NCBI GenBank assembly: GCA_017612555.1
Contig: JAGAFR010000016.1
Location: forward strand, 1 to 64,000
DNA from: Lachnospiraceae bacterium
GTDB taxonomy: Bacteria > Bacillota > Clostridia > Lachnospirales > Lachnospiraceae
Direction: 5' to 3'
Length of the DNA stretch: 64,000 nucleotides
The notes under the pieces: generated by a model
Told to the model about the DNA's origin: nothing
The model's database searches: none
What the model saw: only the letters and a program-made list of their open reading frames with translations
Program-made: the position numbers and the translations under genes
Part shown: positions 8,214-17,171 of the stretch, piece by piece
How the letters are laid out: each line of letters starts with the position of its first letter
How positions within the stretch are numbered: position 1 is the stretch's first letter

Positions 8214-10928
8214 TTATTGAACGGTAACATTTATCGTTGCTATCGTCATGCCTTTATATGAGGCTTTTATCTGTGCCGATCCTGCCGATACCGCGGTTAT
8301 CTTGCCATTATTAACCGTAACGGCAGCGCTGTTGGATGTTGTCCACAACAGATCCTTTGTTTTAAGTTTTGTGGTCTTAGGATCAAGCGCCAGCTGTTTA
8401 CTCTTCTTGGGAGAAAGCGTAAGGCTCATGTCATCCGGATTCCCGGCATCGATCGGTTTGAGCTTCGGTGCAGGAACAACAACGCGGCAGGAATATGTTA
8501 TCCCATCACAAACTGCAGATAATGTTGTATCGGCAGCGCCGATTCCCGGAGCAACATGGCATATCTCTTTTTTCTTCGGATCGGCTGTTGCTACAACGCC
8601 GCCTCCAAGGATTCCGTCATTCCACGTGATCTGGGAAAGTTTATCCTTTTCGACGCCTTTTAGTGTTATATTCATTCCGTTTGTTCCGGTAAGAACAGTT
8701 ACCTGCGCTTTGCTCATATATGGCACATTGACCTTAACATTGAACGTAAATTTTGCCGCATTCTTACCCTCGCCGAACTCAGCGGTTATCTTAGTCGTGC
8801 CTTTACCTGTAGCCGTGATCAGTCCCGTTGTCGAATTGACCATGGCAACTTCCGGTTTCGATGAAACGTATCTTGTCGGTGCCACCGGACAGGTGATGAT
8901 ATCCGATGCATTTGCCGTCTGCCCCATATATGTTAATGTGATCGATTTTGCAGTAACCTGAGGATTATGAACTTTAACAGCAACGCCCGTTCTTCCGGTC
9001 ACGGTTTTCCCACCTATCTTACGGGTGTAACCGATGTTCACATCTCCCTCGCTCTTGCCGGTCATAACACCCTTACTGATCGTGGCGATCTTGGAATTAT
9101 CAACAGTAAATGAGAATGTCTTATCATCCTTATCACTTTCGATGATCCCCGTACCGGCTCCGATAACAGTATCCCACACGTCGAATTTCTGACCCCTGAC
9201 TATCTGCGCCCTGACGGTCGAGGTAGATTCATCCACTTTTCCCAGCAGTCTGAATGTCTTGGTGAGTGTCCATTGCTTATTTCCGGAAGTCACATAGAAA
9301 GTCACAACCGACTGACCGAATCCTTTATAATCAAAATCATACCATTTGGTCCCCGGGTACTCTGTCGGGGAATATCCGGGATAAAAATCACCCGTCTTCT
9401 GTTTGACTGTGAGGATATCAGGATTAGAGATGGTATATGTGATGTTTGCATCAGCATTAACCGGATCCAGCCTTATTCCGTCATAAGTACCATTTTGGTA
9501 TTCCGTACTACCCTCATAGTTGGTAACTATCGCATCCGTCTTCCAATTACAGAAGGCCCATCCGACCTTCTTGGCCTCAACCACATCAGGATCAATGACT
9601 CTGAGTTTAACCTTCTTACTCACAGTTTTAGATCCGAGATGAATATTAAAAGTGACTACAGAAACGCCGACTTTTTTTGTTTTTATACTATACCATTCTG
9701 AATTTGGATACGTATTTTTATAGTCCTCTATCCAGCCGGCTGTCTGAGGCCCGGTCGATACCACAGCAGGATCAGATATATCCCATTCAATAGAGTATTT
9801 TGCATCCTGAGGTTTTATCTGTATGCCGACCGTAAAATCCTGTGTAACATTTCCCTTTGATACATCGACCGTACGTTCCATATAATCATCCGTATCACCC
9901 TTGCCCGTAATAGCCCATATGGCAGTAGCGGAGTCTGTCGGCTGCGTATCGTCTGTCAAAGTGACTGTCCAGTTAATACTTAATCTTCCGTCTTTAGACC
10001 GAACGTTTACGGTCGCAGTGCCGGGTCCGACATATTCATATTCAAAGGCCAAGGAATTATCGGTTCCATCGCCGCTCGGTTTACCGTTTGTATTAACACC
10101 ATATACCTTGATCACAGATTCATCAGAACTCGTAGCAATAAAGTATTTTTCATACACAGATTTCTTATCAAGTCCGTAATCCGAATAATTGAACGGTGTG
10201 CAATATAGCGTTCTATAATACCTGTACTGTGTTAATACGTTGCTAAAATTAGACACTGAAGATATGTTATATAACTTTTTTTTATTATTGATGCCCCAAT
10301 ACAAATCCTCAGGTACATAGCCCTGCTCTTCAGGTTGTGTTTCGCCGATCACTGTGACTTTATTTGTGATCTTGTGGGCACCATCCTTGGATCCGATCGT
10401 AATGGTCGCTGTTCCCGGTCCGACAAGTCGGAACGTAAATATCATATCCTCGGGTTCCTTATACACCCCGTCATTTGTATTGACTCCGATCACTTTAATA
10501 ACAGATTCGTCCGAACTGGTTGCAGTAAGATAATTATTGTATACTGTCATCTTGTCCAGCCCGTAATCCTCGAAATTAAAAGGAGAACAGACAAATGTAT
10601 TACACCACTCTGTGGCTTCCGACATATCATAAGTCGATTCAGAGGAACGTTCTTTCTTACCGTCTGTTTTATTTTCATACCAGTAAACATCTTCTACCCG
10701 GTATTCAGATTGAAACTCATCCTGATCCACGATCTCTTCAGGAACGTTATCCTCAGATAAATCATCACCGTATTCTGTTACAGTTTCTTCAACAACCGCT
10801 TCTTCCGGCGCAATATCAATATCATCATGTACCTCTGCGGCATACAGAAGATATCCCGGCTGCGGCAATGCCAAAACGACAGAAAGGCCTATCGTTAACA
10901 GTACTTTTATTATCCTTTTATTCTTCAT
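8214..10928 (-). CDS. Secreted Big_2-domain protein with internal duplications
   Basis: 904 residues from the ATG at 10928, preceded by GGAAAGGAGAG; the signal peptide MKNKRIIKVLLTIGLS...LLYAAE begins there. Residues about 65-190 and 200-330 are a duplicated unit (FNFEDYGLDK / FNYSDYGLDK, ATSSDESVIKV, VGPGTAT). Residues about 340-560 form two more related units with paired SEWYSIK / TKWYDFD motifs. The C-terminal ~300 residues are Big_2 modules (SKPEVAMVNSTTGLITA, SNSAAVTVNNGKITAVSAG). There is no wall-sorting signal. Leader peptide and promoter match those of the proteins at 1677 and 15418, so the three are paralogues. A surface or matrix role is inferred. Confidence 0.8.
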   Translation of the reverse strand: MKNKRIIKVLLTIGLSVVLALPQPGYLLYAAEVHDDIDIAPEEAVVEETVTEYGDDLSEDNVPEEIVDQDEFQSEYRVEDVYWYENKTDGKKERSSESTYDMSEATEWCNTFVCSPFNFEDYGLDKMTVYNNYLTATSSDESVIKVIGVNTNDGVYKEPEDMIFTFRLVGPGTATITIGSKDGAHKITNKVTVIGETQPEEQGYVPEDLYWGINNKKKLYNISSVSNFSNVLTQYRYYRTLYCTPFNYSDYGLDKKSVYEKYFIATSSDESVIKVYGVNTNGKPSGDGTDNSLAFEYEYVGPGTATVNVRSKDGRLSINWTVTLTDDTQPTDSATAIWAITGKGDTDDYMERTVDVSKGNVTQDFTVGIQIKPQDAKYSIEWDISDPAVVSTGPQTAGWIEDYKNTYPNSEWYSIKTKKVGVSVVTFNIHLGSKTVSKKVKLRVIDPDVVEAKKVGWAFCNWKTDAIVTNYEGSTEYQNGTYDGIRLDPVNADANITYTISNPDILTVKQKTGDFYPGYSPTEYPGTKWYDFDYKGFGQSVVTFYVTSGNKQWTLTKTFRLLGKVDESTSTVRAQIVRGQKFDVWDTVIGAGTGIIESDKDDKTFSFTVDNSKIATISKGVMTGKSEGDVNIGYTRKIGGKTVTGRTGVAVKVHNPQVTAKSITLTYMGQTANASDIITCPVAPTRYVSSKPEVAMVNSTTGLITATGKGTTKITAEFGEGKNAAKFTFNVKVNVPYMSKAQVTVLTGTNGMNITLKGVEKDKLSQITWNDGILGGGVVATADPKKKEICHVAPGIGAADTTLSAVCDGITYSCRVVVPAPKLKPIDAGNPDDMSLTLSPKKSKQLALDPKTTKLKTKDLLWTTSNSAAVTVNNGKITAVSAGSAQIKASYKGMTIATINVTVQ

Positions 10929-10971
10929 ACTCCATGACTCTCCTTTCCTTACAGGCAATAATTGCCCCGGT

Positions 10972-11063
10972 TGTCCTGTCACAAATATGTACTAATTGTA
11001 ACATTTACAAAAGGGTAAAAAAATGCGTGACAACAATCTGTCAATGACAAAAAGTTGTCACGC
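10972..11063 (-). promoter_or_regulatory. Promoter/leader of the 904-aa Big protein (92-bp repeat, copy B)
   Basis: Exact copy of 6333-6424. The -10 TACAAT is at 10995-11000, the palindrome at 10996-11010, and the inverted repeat arms at 11026-11034 and 11054-11062. Here no minus-strand gene lies upstream (the next gene is divergent), so the T-tailed hairpin cannot be a simple gene-end terminator and may be regulatory. Confidence 0.55.
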
Positions 11064-11130
11064 CGTCTTGATAATATGTCACTGTAGCGATATAATATTT
11101 ATATCTCTAAACGATATGGGAGGGGGCAAT

Positions 11131-11799
11131 ATGATCATATATCACGGTTCAGAAAAGATAATACGCACTCCCGAATACGGGTTCGGTAACTCTTCAAATG
11201 ACTACGGAAGAGGCTTCTACTGCACAGAAGATATTGAGATTGCAAAGGAGTGGGCCTGTAAGAAAAATACCGACGGATTCGCAAACTGCTATGATCTCGA
11301 TATAAATGGCCTTAATGTCTGCGATCTGAATTCGGATGAGTATACGATACTAAACTGGCTCGCACTTCTCACCAAATATCGCGGATACTGGCAGAGACGC
11401 AGTATAGCGGAGGATGCCAAAGACTATCTGCAGAGTGAGTTTCTGATAGACACTGATGTTTTTGATATCATTATCGGGTACAGAGCGGATGACTCTTATT
11501 TTTCATTTGCACAGGATTTTATCATGGGGACTATATCACTGCAAAAGCTTTCCCGTGCAATGAAGCTTGGTAAGCTTGGGGAGCAGATCGTTCTGAAAAG
11601 CAGCCGAGCATTCGAGCGTATTTCCTATAATTCCAACGAATCTGCTCCTGCTTCACATTACTACCCCATGAAAGTCCGTCGTGATCTTGCTGCCCGTGAG
11701 CAGTACATGGATCTTCGGACAAACGGCAGCCGTCTTGATGAGGTTTATATTCTTGATCTGATGAGAGGAAGGGTGAATATCGATGACCTGCGCATATAA
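11131..11799 (+). CDS. DUF3990 protein, probable ADP-ribosyltransferase-like toxin
   Basis: 222 residues from the ATG at 11131, which follows GGGAGGGGG; an upstream in-frame ATG at 11023 lies in the promoter repeat of the divergent gene and is unlikely. The N-terminus has IIYHGS and then YGRGFYCT at about 26-33, the signature of DUF3990, a family related to ADP-ribosyltransferase folds. Conserved His and Tyr of that fold are visible. The stop overlaps the next gene by 17 bases, and that gene encodes an XRE-type DNA-binding protein, an arrangement typical of toxin-antitoxin or phage-defence modules. The toxin role is inferred from family and context. Confidence 0.7.
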   Translation: MIIYHGSEKIIRTPEYGFGNSSNDYGRGFYCTEDIEIAKEWACKKNTDGFANCYDLDINGLNVCDLNSDEYTILNWLALLTKYRGYWQRRSIAEDAKDYLQSEFLIDTDVFDIIIGYRADDSYFSFAQDFIMGTISLQKLSRAMKLGKLGEQIVLKSSRAFERISYNSNESAPASHYYPMKVRRDLAAREQYMDLRTNGSRLDEVYILDLMRGRVNIDDLRI

Positions 11800-12424
11800 T
11801 GAACTGTATCTGCCATTGGCCCAGCGTAATCTCGGCGATATGTATGACTATGCAGTCAACTCACTGAAATTAGATATATCGGAATTTCACAAAATGTTCC
11901 TGATCAGTGGGATGGCTCACCAGTTTGAGATCTGTAACCCGCATTATGTTGCCGGCAAAAACGGCTGCGAGATCGCCAGAGAGGTCATAAACACCTGTAC
12001 CGGTGATGTAGTAGAAAATGCAGACGGGATGTATCTTGATAAATCCGCCGAGTACTGGATCGGCTGGTCACTGGCATACTATCAATGGTACAGCTTACGA
12101 TCCTACAGCAGTATCAACGAATCCGTTCCCATTGCGGAGATATATGGCATGTATACTGCGTTACACGAAGCCGATATATCATTGTTTGTAGAGATCATGG
12201 ATGAAAAATGTTCATCATCCGGTACCGGAGCGACACTCAAGAGGTTAAGAGAATATGCTCACCTTTCCCAGAGCAAACTTGCCGCCAGGTCAGGTGTTCC
12301 TCTCCGTCAGATCCAGTTATTTGAGCAGGGACATAGAGATATCACAAAAACATCCGGACAGACCCTTCTGCTCCTGTCCCGTGCATTGGGCTGCACAATG
12401 GAAGACCTGATAAAATGTACATGA
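11783..12424 (+). CDS. DUF3990 partner with C-terminal XRE HTH domain (probable antitoxin/repressor)
   Basis: 213 residues, starting inside the 3' end of the DUF3990 gene with AGGAAGG upstream, so the two are translationally coupled. Residues about 1-140 are a helical region of unknown family (EFHKMFLISGMAHQFE, YWIGWSLAYYQWY). Residues about 147-205 are an XRE-type helix-turn-helix (LKRLREYAHLSQSKLAARSG...QIQLFEQGHRDI). By analogy with coupled toxin-antitoxin pairs it would neutralise the toxin and repress the operon; this is inference. The right copy of the 51-bp repeat begins 20 bases after its stop. Confidence 0.7.
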   Translation: MTCAYNELYLPLAQRNLGDMYDYAVNSLKLDISEFHKMFLISGMAHQFEICNPHYVAGKNGCEIAREVINTCTGDVVENADGMYLDKSAEYWIGWSLAYYQWYSLRSYSSINESVPIAEIYGMYTALHEADISLFVEIMDEKCSSSGTGATLKRLREYAHLSQSKLAARSGVPLRQIQLFEQGHRDITKTSGQTLLLLSRALGCTMEDLIKCT

Positions 12425-12444
12425 ACGCACTCACCTTCTCCTAT

Positions 12445-12495
12445 TGACTAACTCGGTATATGATTACCTGCAGATGTTGTCCGACTCCGCGTCTT
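12445..12495 (+). repeat. 51-bp perfect direct repeat, right copy
   Basis: Same sequence as 1482-1532. In the frame of the regulator it reads L-T-N-S-V ... S-D-S-A-S and then TAG at 12495-12497, overlapping the flagellin stop codon (12494-12496). This looks like the original 3' end of the regulator, convergent with the flagellin gene. Confidence 0.9.
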
Positions 12496-15313
12496 AGGAA
12501 AGAAGAGAAAGTATGGACTGAGGCTGTGCATTTGCCTGGGAAAGCATTGACATTGCGGCACTTGTCAGTATCTCATTTCTGGAATGGGCAACCATTTCCT
12601 TTGCCATATCAGCATCCCTTATAAGAGACTCTGCAGCCTGCGTGTTCTCCTGAGTGTTGCGGTCGATCCTGTATGCCGATTCAAGGCGGTTCTGCATCGC
12701 ACCAAAATCGCTTCTTACCTTTGATATGGTTGCAAGAGCATCATCAGTCATGGCGATCGTTGAAAGGCTTGTCTCAACAGAGTCGACCTTGGCGCCTGAT
12801 ATACCCACAATAGAATTGGACAAAGCAGGCCATTCCAACGTAATGACCTGTCCCTGAAGGGCTCCCGCCTGGATGTTAAGAAGCTTCTGCGGCGGATTGA
12901 CCTTTACAGTCAAGTTCGTATCGTAAGATGTTCCGGCTGATCTGGAAGTCTTTGTAAAAGTTCTGGATGCCGCGCCGTCCGGAGTGACGGTTATCGTGTT
13001 ACTCTGATTGCCGCTTCCGGCTGTATAGTTAAGACTGAGGGAAGCGCCGTTGCCGGAGAGAGTGGCAGAATTAAGAGCACTGTTATTCTCGGTCCTGTAC
13101 GTGGTCGTACTTCCGTCGCTGTTAGTGATCGTTATATTCTGACTCGTTCCACCTGTTTTCAGGAACTTCGTGCCACTTGCGTTATTAGACATAATTTCCG
13201 TTCCGTCAGAATTCTTCGCGCTGTACTTATAGTGGTCATAGTCATAAGTCTTAACCGCGATATAGGCACTCCCGGTCTGTAAATACCGCTGCCCGGAACC
13301 GTCCCCGTTCGTAAGGGCATGATATGTATTTCCTGCAGTGTCTTTATCATGACTGGTATCGGTATCCATAACGTAAAGTGTATTATAGGCAGCTTCTTTA
13401 TACCCGCCGCTTCCGTTTGATACGTAATTCTTTATTTCTCCTCCGCTCGTCTTCTCATATGTACTTGTTGTTGTACGGTTTACTACCGTATTGGTATTAA
13501 AGGTTATTTTTGCCTGACCAATGATCGATCCGTTCAGTTTTATACTCCGCAATACGGTATCCGTACCGGTGGTATCAGATATTTTTTGAGGGAGAGAAGT
13601 ATCCGTCCAGTCAGCAGAAAGACCGGTATTGCTGACATACGAAGAAGTGCCTCCGAAACTCTGTATGGGGGATATCCAAGGTGCATTTTGGTTATATGTT
13701 GCACCGTCAGGAAGGTTATCCATTGGATTTCCGTCATTATCTACAAAAACTACTCCTGCGATATCGCCATATGTTACTATCTCCTGATCAAGCCAGGTAT
13801 CAATACGCTTTGCATAAGCTGCCGACAACTCTCGCCGCCATTCATGATCCGTGACAGTCTCGTCTTTTACCATAGTCCTGTCAACGTTAATGCTCATGGC
13901 AGTAGAGGATCCTGTAGAGCCAAAATCCCTGTTAAGTTTATCCCTCTGGAAGTTGAAATTGTTGAATCCGCTATAACCTGTCACGGTCGCACCGTCGTTT
14001 GATGTTACCGAAGAAATTGGTGCACTGACATAAGGATCTCCGGAAAGATTCTGTGTAAGGCCGCTTATTGCCTGGCTCTTATTGACTTCGCTCGTAGGGA
14101 AACTGAATGTAAAAGTCATCCCATCCGTAAGTCCACTTCCGCTTGCGCTGTCTGTATACTTGTAAACAGCCGTACTGTCAAGAGTCACGGGATTGGAACC
14201 TTCATTTTCCGTACCCCAGTCAGAAATAGGAAATGACTCTCCACCGTTCTGATTGGTGAAGCTGCTCCAGTTTGTCTTCGTATGAGTAAGACCGTCATTT
14301 CCGTTCGTCTGCACAAGCCCTACGCTCGTTTCGTCCGCTTTGATCTGATATGACCAATATGCGATATCATTCTTGTTACTGTTGGTAACATTTATCTTCA
14401 TCGAATCGGCTGTCGAGGACACGGCACTTTTCGGAGTTCCGCCTATGGATATGGCATCCCAGCTGTTGACCGTGATCCCGTCACCATTGAGTTTGCTTAT
14501 GATACTTGAGAGCTCGTCACCATCCTCGGCTTCAAACGAAAGGTTCATGCCGTGAAACGACCATGAATAGGTATTACCGTTCTGTTGGATCGAACCGTTC
14601 CACGTTCCCGCCCGAAGATTATTGATGTTTATCCCGTTATCATCCGCCTCCATGACGTAGACGCGGTGAATGTTCTCACGGTTATCTCCGGCATTTATCT
14701 TAAGTCGTATGAGTTCATCCGGATTTGCGGGATCCTTGATATCCTTTACCCAGTCGGTATTTCCCGCAACAGCCGGTGCGCCGAGCTCATCCCACGTATA
14801 CCTCTTATGATTGATCAGAACCCCTGCGGGAGTGCTTCCGTTAGGGCCGTTGAACAGTTCATAATCATTGGGCATAGTTGTAATGTCCGGAATATAGGGT
14901 GCCTTGAAGATGGCAAGGGTATTAAACTCCGTGGAGTTGTATATTCTTGTCATCTCTTTCTTGATCTGCTGAACCTCAGAGTCGATGGCCGCTCTGTCCT
15001 CAACCGTATTCGTTCCGTTGGCTGATTTTACGGCAAGTTCCGTGATCCTGTGTAGCATGTCGTGGATCTCATTAAGCGCGCCTTCTCCAACCTGAAGGAA
15101 ACTGATCCCGTCCTGGATATTCTCAGACGCCTTATCAAGACCACGAACGAGCGAACGCATCTTTTCGGATATGGTAAGACCGGCCGCATCATCCGCAGCA
15201 CGGTTGATGCGATAGCCGGAAGAAAGCTTTTCGGTTGTCTTGGCTCTCTGGCCCGTAATGACCTTCAGTTCACGCTGCGTGAACATCGATGCCAGATTAT
15301 GCTGTATGACCAT
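12494..15313 (-). CDS. fliC: Flagellin, exceptionally large (939 aa)
   Basis: The N-terminal ~140 residues are canonical flagellin D0/D1 (IQHNLASMFTQREL, EKLSSGYRINRAADDAAG, LQVGEGALNEIHDMLHRI). The C-terminal ~85 residues are the matching D1/D0 (MQNRLESAYRIDRNTQENTQ, RDADMAKEMV, SQANAQPQSIL). Between them are about 700 Ser/Thr/Asn/Gly-rich residues of variable domain; usual flagellins total 270-500 aa. Start: AGAGG lies 10 bases before the ATG at 15313; a TTG two codons upstream is closer to it. A sigma-28-like promoter lies just upstream, fitting control by FliA, encoded at 63070-63840. No other flagellar structural genes adjoin it. It would form the filament or a minor filament; which one cannot be told here. 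Confidence 0.93.
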   Translation of the reverse strand: MVIQHNLASMFTQRELKVITGQRAKTTEKLSSGYRINRAADDAAGLTISEKMRSLVRGLDKASENIQDGISFLQVGEGALNEIHDMLHRITELAVKSANGTNTVEDRAAIDSEVQQIKKEMTRIYNSTEFNTLAIFKAPYIPDITTMPNDYELFNGPNGSTPAGVLINHKRYTWDELGAPAVAGNTDWVKDIKDPANPDELIRLKINAGDNRENIHRVYVMEADDNGININNLRAGTWNGSIQQNGNTYSWSFHGMNLSFEAEDGDELSSIISKLNGDGITVNSWDAISIGGTPKSAVSSTADSMKINVTNSNKNDIAYWSYQIKADETSVGLVQTNGNDGLTHTKTNWSSFTNQNGGESFPISDWGTENEGSNPVTLDSTAVYKYTDSASGSGLTDGMTFTFSFPTSEVNKSQAISGLTQNLSGDPYVSAPISSVTSNDGATVTGYSGFNNFNFQRDKLNRDFGSTGSSTAMSINVDRTMVKDETVTDHEWRRELSAAYAKRIDTWLDQEIVTYGDIAGVVFVDNDGNPMDNLPDGATYNQNAPWISPIQSFGGTSSYVSNTGLSADWTDTSLPQKISDTTGTDTVLRSIKLNGSIIGQAKITFNTNTVVNRTTTSTYEKTSGGEIKNYVSNGSGGYKEAAYNTLYVMDTDTSHDKDTAGNTYHALTNGDGSGQRYLQTGSAYIAVKTYDYDHYKYSAKNSDGTEIMSNNASGTKFLKTGGTSQNITITNSDGSTTTYRTENNSALNSATLSGNGASLSLNYTAGSGNQSNTITVTPDGAASRTFTKTSRSAGTSYDTNLTVKVNPPQKLLNIQAGALQGQVITLEWPALSNSIVGISGAKVDSVETSLSTIAMTDDALATISKVRSDFGAMQNRLESAYRIDRNTQENTQAAESLIRDADMAKEMVAHSRNEILTSAAMSMLSQANAQPQSILSLLS

Positions 15314-15335
15314 AAACAATTAACCTCTGATCATA

Positions 15336-15362
15336 TTATCGGATAAAATAAGGAAATAATTA
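15336..15362 (-). promoter_or_regulatory. Sigma-28 (FliA)-type promoter of the flagellin gene
   Basis: On the minus strand TAAT-N15-TCCGATAA matches the FliA/SigD consensus TAAA-N15-GCCGATAA in 10 of 12 positions. The -10 end lies 23 bases before the ATG at 15313, leaving a short leader with the AGAGG ribosome site. Confidence 0.65.
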
Positions 15363-15366
15363 AGTC

Positions 15367-15387
15367 GGGGACGGAAGGACCGTCCCC
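15367..15387. repeat. GGGGACGG/CCGTCCCC hairpin, copy 2
   Basis: Same 8-bp stem as 1560-1580 with loop AAGGA, between the flagellin promoter and the 3' end of the 562-aa surface gene. No T-run follows on either strand, so it is more like a dispersed hairpin than a standard terminator. Confidence 0.6.
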
Positions 15388-15417
15388 GTGGTGTCTTATC
15401 AATATCCTGTTATCGTG

Positions 15418-17106
15418 TCAGAACTCGGGAGCAGAGATCTCATCCGGAACAGAGATCTCGTCCGGAACAGAGATCGAATCAGGAGCAGCGATCTCATCTG
15501 CGGCATACACAGTAGATACTTGAGCATCGCTTACTTTAAAGTTAACGGTAAAGGTCTTATTGGAACCGTCAAGAGCCGTGAATATGAACTTGTATGATCC
15601 TGCCTTGCCCGGAGTAAACCCTTGGATGCCGTAATTTCCGTAGATCGGATTCGTTACCGACGGACCTTTTACACTTATCACATACTGCCCGTTATTGTTG
15701 CTGTAGTCCCAGGCACTGAAATCTTTTGATGATTTTTTCAAGAAACCGCACGGACCGATCAATCCCAACGAGCTCAGGCTGGGCATATTCTGATCTGAGT
15801 ATCCGTAACAACCTCCGACAACATATTTACTTCCATCCAAAGCAGACAAGCTGTTAACCGAGTTATAGTATTTTGCTCCTTTTGATGATTTCTGCGCATA
15901 ACCCATGTAAACTATCTTACCGTTCTTTCCTCCCCATATCCTTAAGGATCTGCTTGCTGTATTTCCATTTTCATCCTCAGCTGTAACAGTAACGTTAAAA
16001 TCCGCACCGTCCTTTGGGATCGTAACCTTACCGCTCTTATTCACATATTGGCCGCTCCATGTATATTTCACCTTACCGCTGACCGCACTGTCAGACGCTC
16101 CGATGGCAGCAGCCTTCAGATTCAGTGACGCTCCCTTTGCCATCTGTATATGCTCGCCTCTTATAGGTACTCCGGCATACGTTATATCAACACCCTTCAG
16201 CGGTGATACTACGTTAAGGTTCACTTTCTGCGAATAGTTGGAGCCGTCAGTCGCAGTGACAATAACAGTCACTTTACCTGGCTTTTCGGCTACGACTGTA
16301 CAAGCCTTATAATTAGGAGTCGCAGAATCACTTCTTCCTCGACTTGTTTCTGAATTTTTAAACCTTGCTCCACCCTTTCCGGTGATTTCAAGCTTATAAG
16401 TTTTTTCGGTATCACCGCTGCCGTTATCCATGTAAATATCAACGCTGTGGTCTGATGCGTCTGCGTCAGTTGAAATAGTCGCTGTAACCGGACTAAGGGT
16501 AAAATGCGAAGTTTGCTCATCTGCAGGTATTACTATGACAGTGGCACGAGTCACATATCCGGCGCAGTATGCAGCCACCTGGGCTGTTGAACCAACCTCA
16601 GCTTTTTTATTTACCTTGACCACACCTGCCTTTGTGACAGTTATCATCCCTTCTGAAGTATCGTTTTCTATCTTATAGGTCAGCTTATTCTTTTTGGTAT
16701 CAAGCGATGTAGAGGTGTTAAGCGCCACGCTCTTTCCCTGCTTGACTTTGAATCTGGATCCCATGAAGAGATACAGGAAGTCCTCACCATCTTTCTCTCC
16801 TCCGCCACTGTTGCAATCTACGCTTTCTTCCACATCAAATAATTCAATGCTGTTATCAGCTTCGCTATCCTCTTTGGTCACAACAGCCTCGTCCAACGCT
16901 GACTCATCTGCGGGATCCTCTTCGGTTACGACGATCTCATCCGTTACCGACTCATCTGCGAAATCTTCCGGAACCGATACATCCACCGTCTCCTCTGTTC
17001 CTTCTGCGATCTCGGCTGCATAAATATATCCTGCAGGCTGGATAACAGCCAGCGCACCTGCCAACAAGACAGACAATAATACTCTTCGTGTTCTCTTATT
17101 CTTCAT
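15418..17106 (-). CDS. Secreted Ig-like/Big-type surface protein, third paralogue
   Basis: 562 residues; ATG at 17106 after GGAAAGGAG. The signal peptide (MKNKRTRRVLLSVLLAG...YIYAAE) matches those of the proteins at 1677 and 8214. An acidic repeat (ESVTDEIVVTEEDPADES / ESALDEAVVTKEDS, about 50-80) precedes Ig-like modules: FKVKQGKSVALNTS and VTVTKAGVVKVNKKAEVGS at ~115-185, then two or three beta-sandwich repeats. The final residues are a short tandem repeat (ISVPDEISVPDEISAPEF). There is no anchor motif. It is separated from its two paralogues by the flagellin gene and lies outside the 51-bp-repeat block. Surface function is inferred. Confidence 0.78.
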   Translation of the reverse strand: MKNKRTRRVLLSVLLAGALAVIQPAGYIYAAEIAEGTEETVDVSVPEDFADESVTDEIVVTEEDPADESALDEAVVTKEDSEADNSIELFDVEESVDCNSGGGEKDGEDFLYLFMGSRFKVKQGKSVALNTSTSLDTKKNKLTYKIENDTSEGMITVTKAGVVKVNKKAEVGSTAQVAAYCAGYVTRATVIVIPADEQTSHFTLSPVTATISTDADASDHSVDIYMDNGSGDTEKTYKLEITGKGGARFKNSETSRGRSDSATPNYKACTVVAEKPGKVTVIVTATDGSNYSQKVNLNVVSPLKGVDITYAGVPIRGEHIQMAKGASLNLKAAAIGASDSAVSGKVKYTWSGQYVNKSGKVTIPKDGADFNVTVTAEDENGNTASRSLRIWGGKNGKIVYMGYAQKSSKGAKYYNSVNSLSALDGSKYVVGGCYGYSDQNMPSLSSLGLIGPCGFLKKSSKDFSAWDYSNNNGQYVISVKGPSVTNPIYGNYGIQGFTPGKAGSYKFIFTALDGSNKTFTVNFKVSDAQVSTVYAADEIAAPDSISVPDEISVPDEISAPEF

Positions 17107-17171
17107 ACCTTATGACCACTCCTTTCCTGGCGAACAATTTTCGTTCCCGGTTCTGTCACAAATATGTATTA

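Noticed and set aside
11023..11130. Longer start for the DUF3990 gene at 11023
   Set aside because: It lies in the promoter repeat of the divergent Big gene; the ATG at 11131 has a strong ribosome site and begins the family's conserved IIYHGS.
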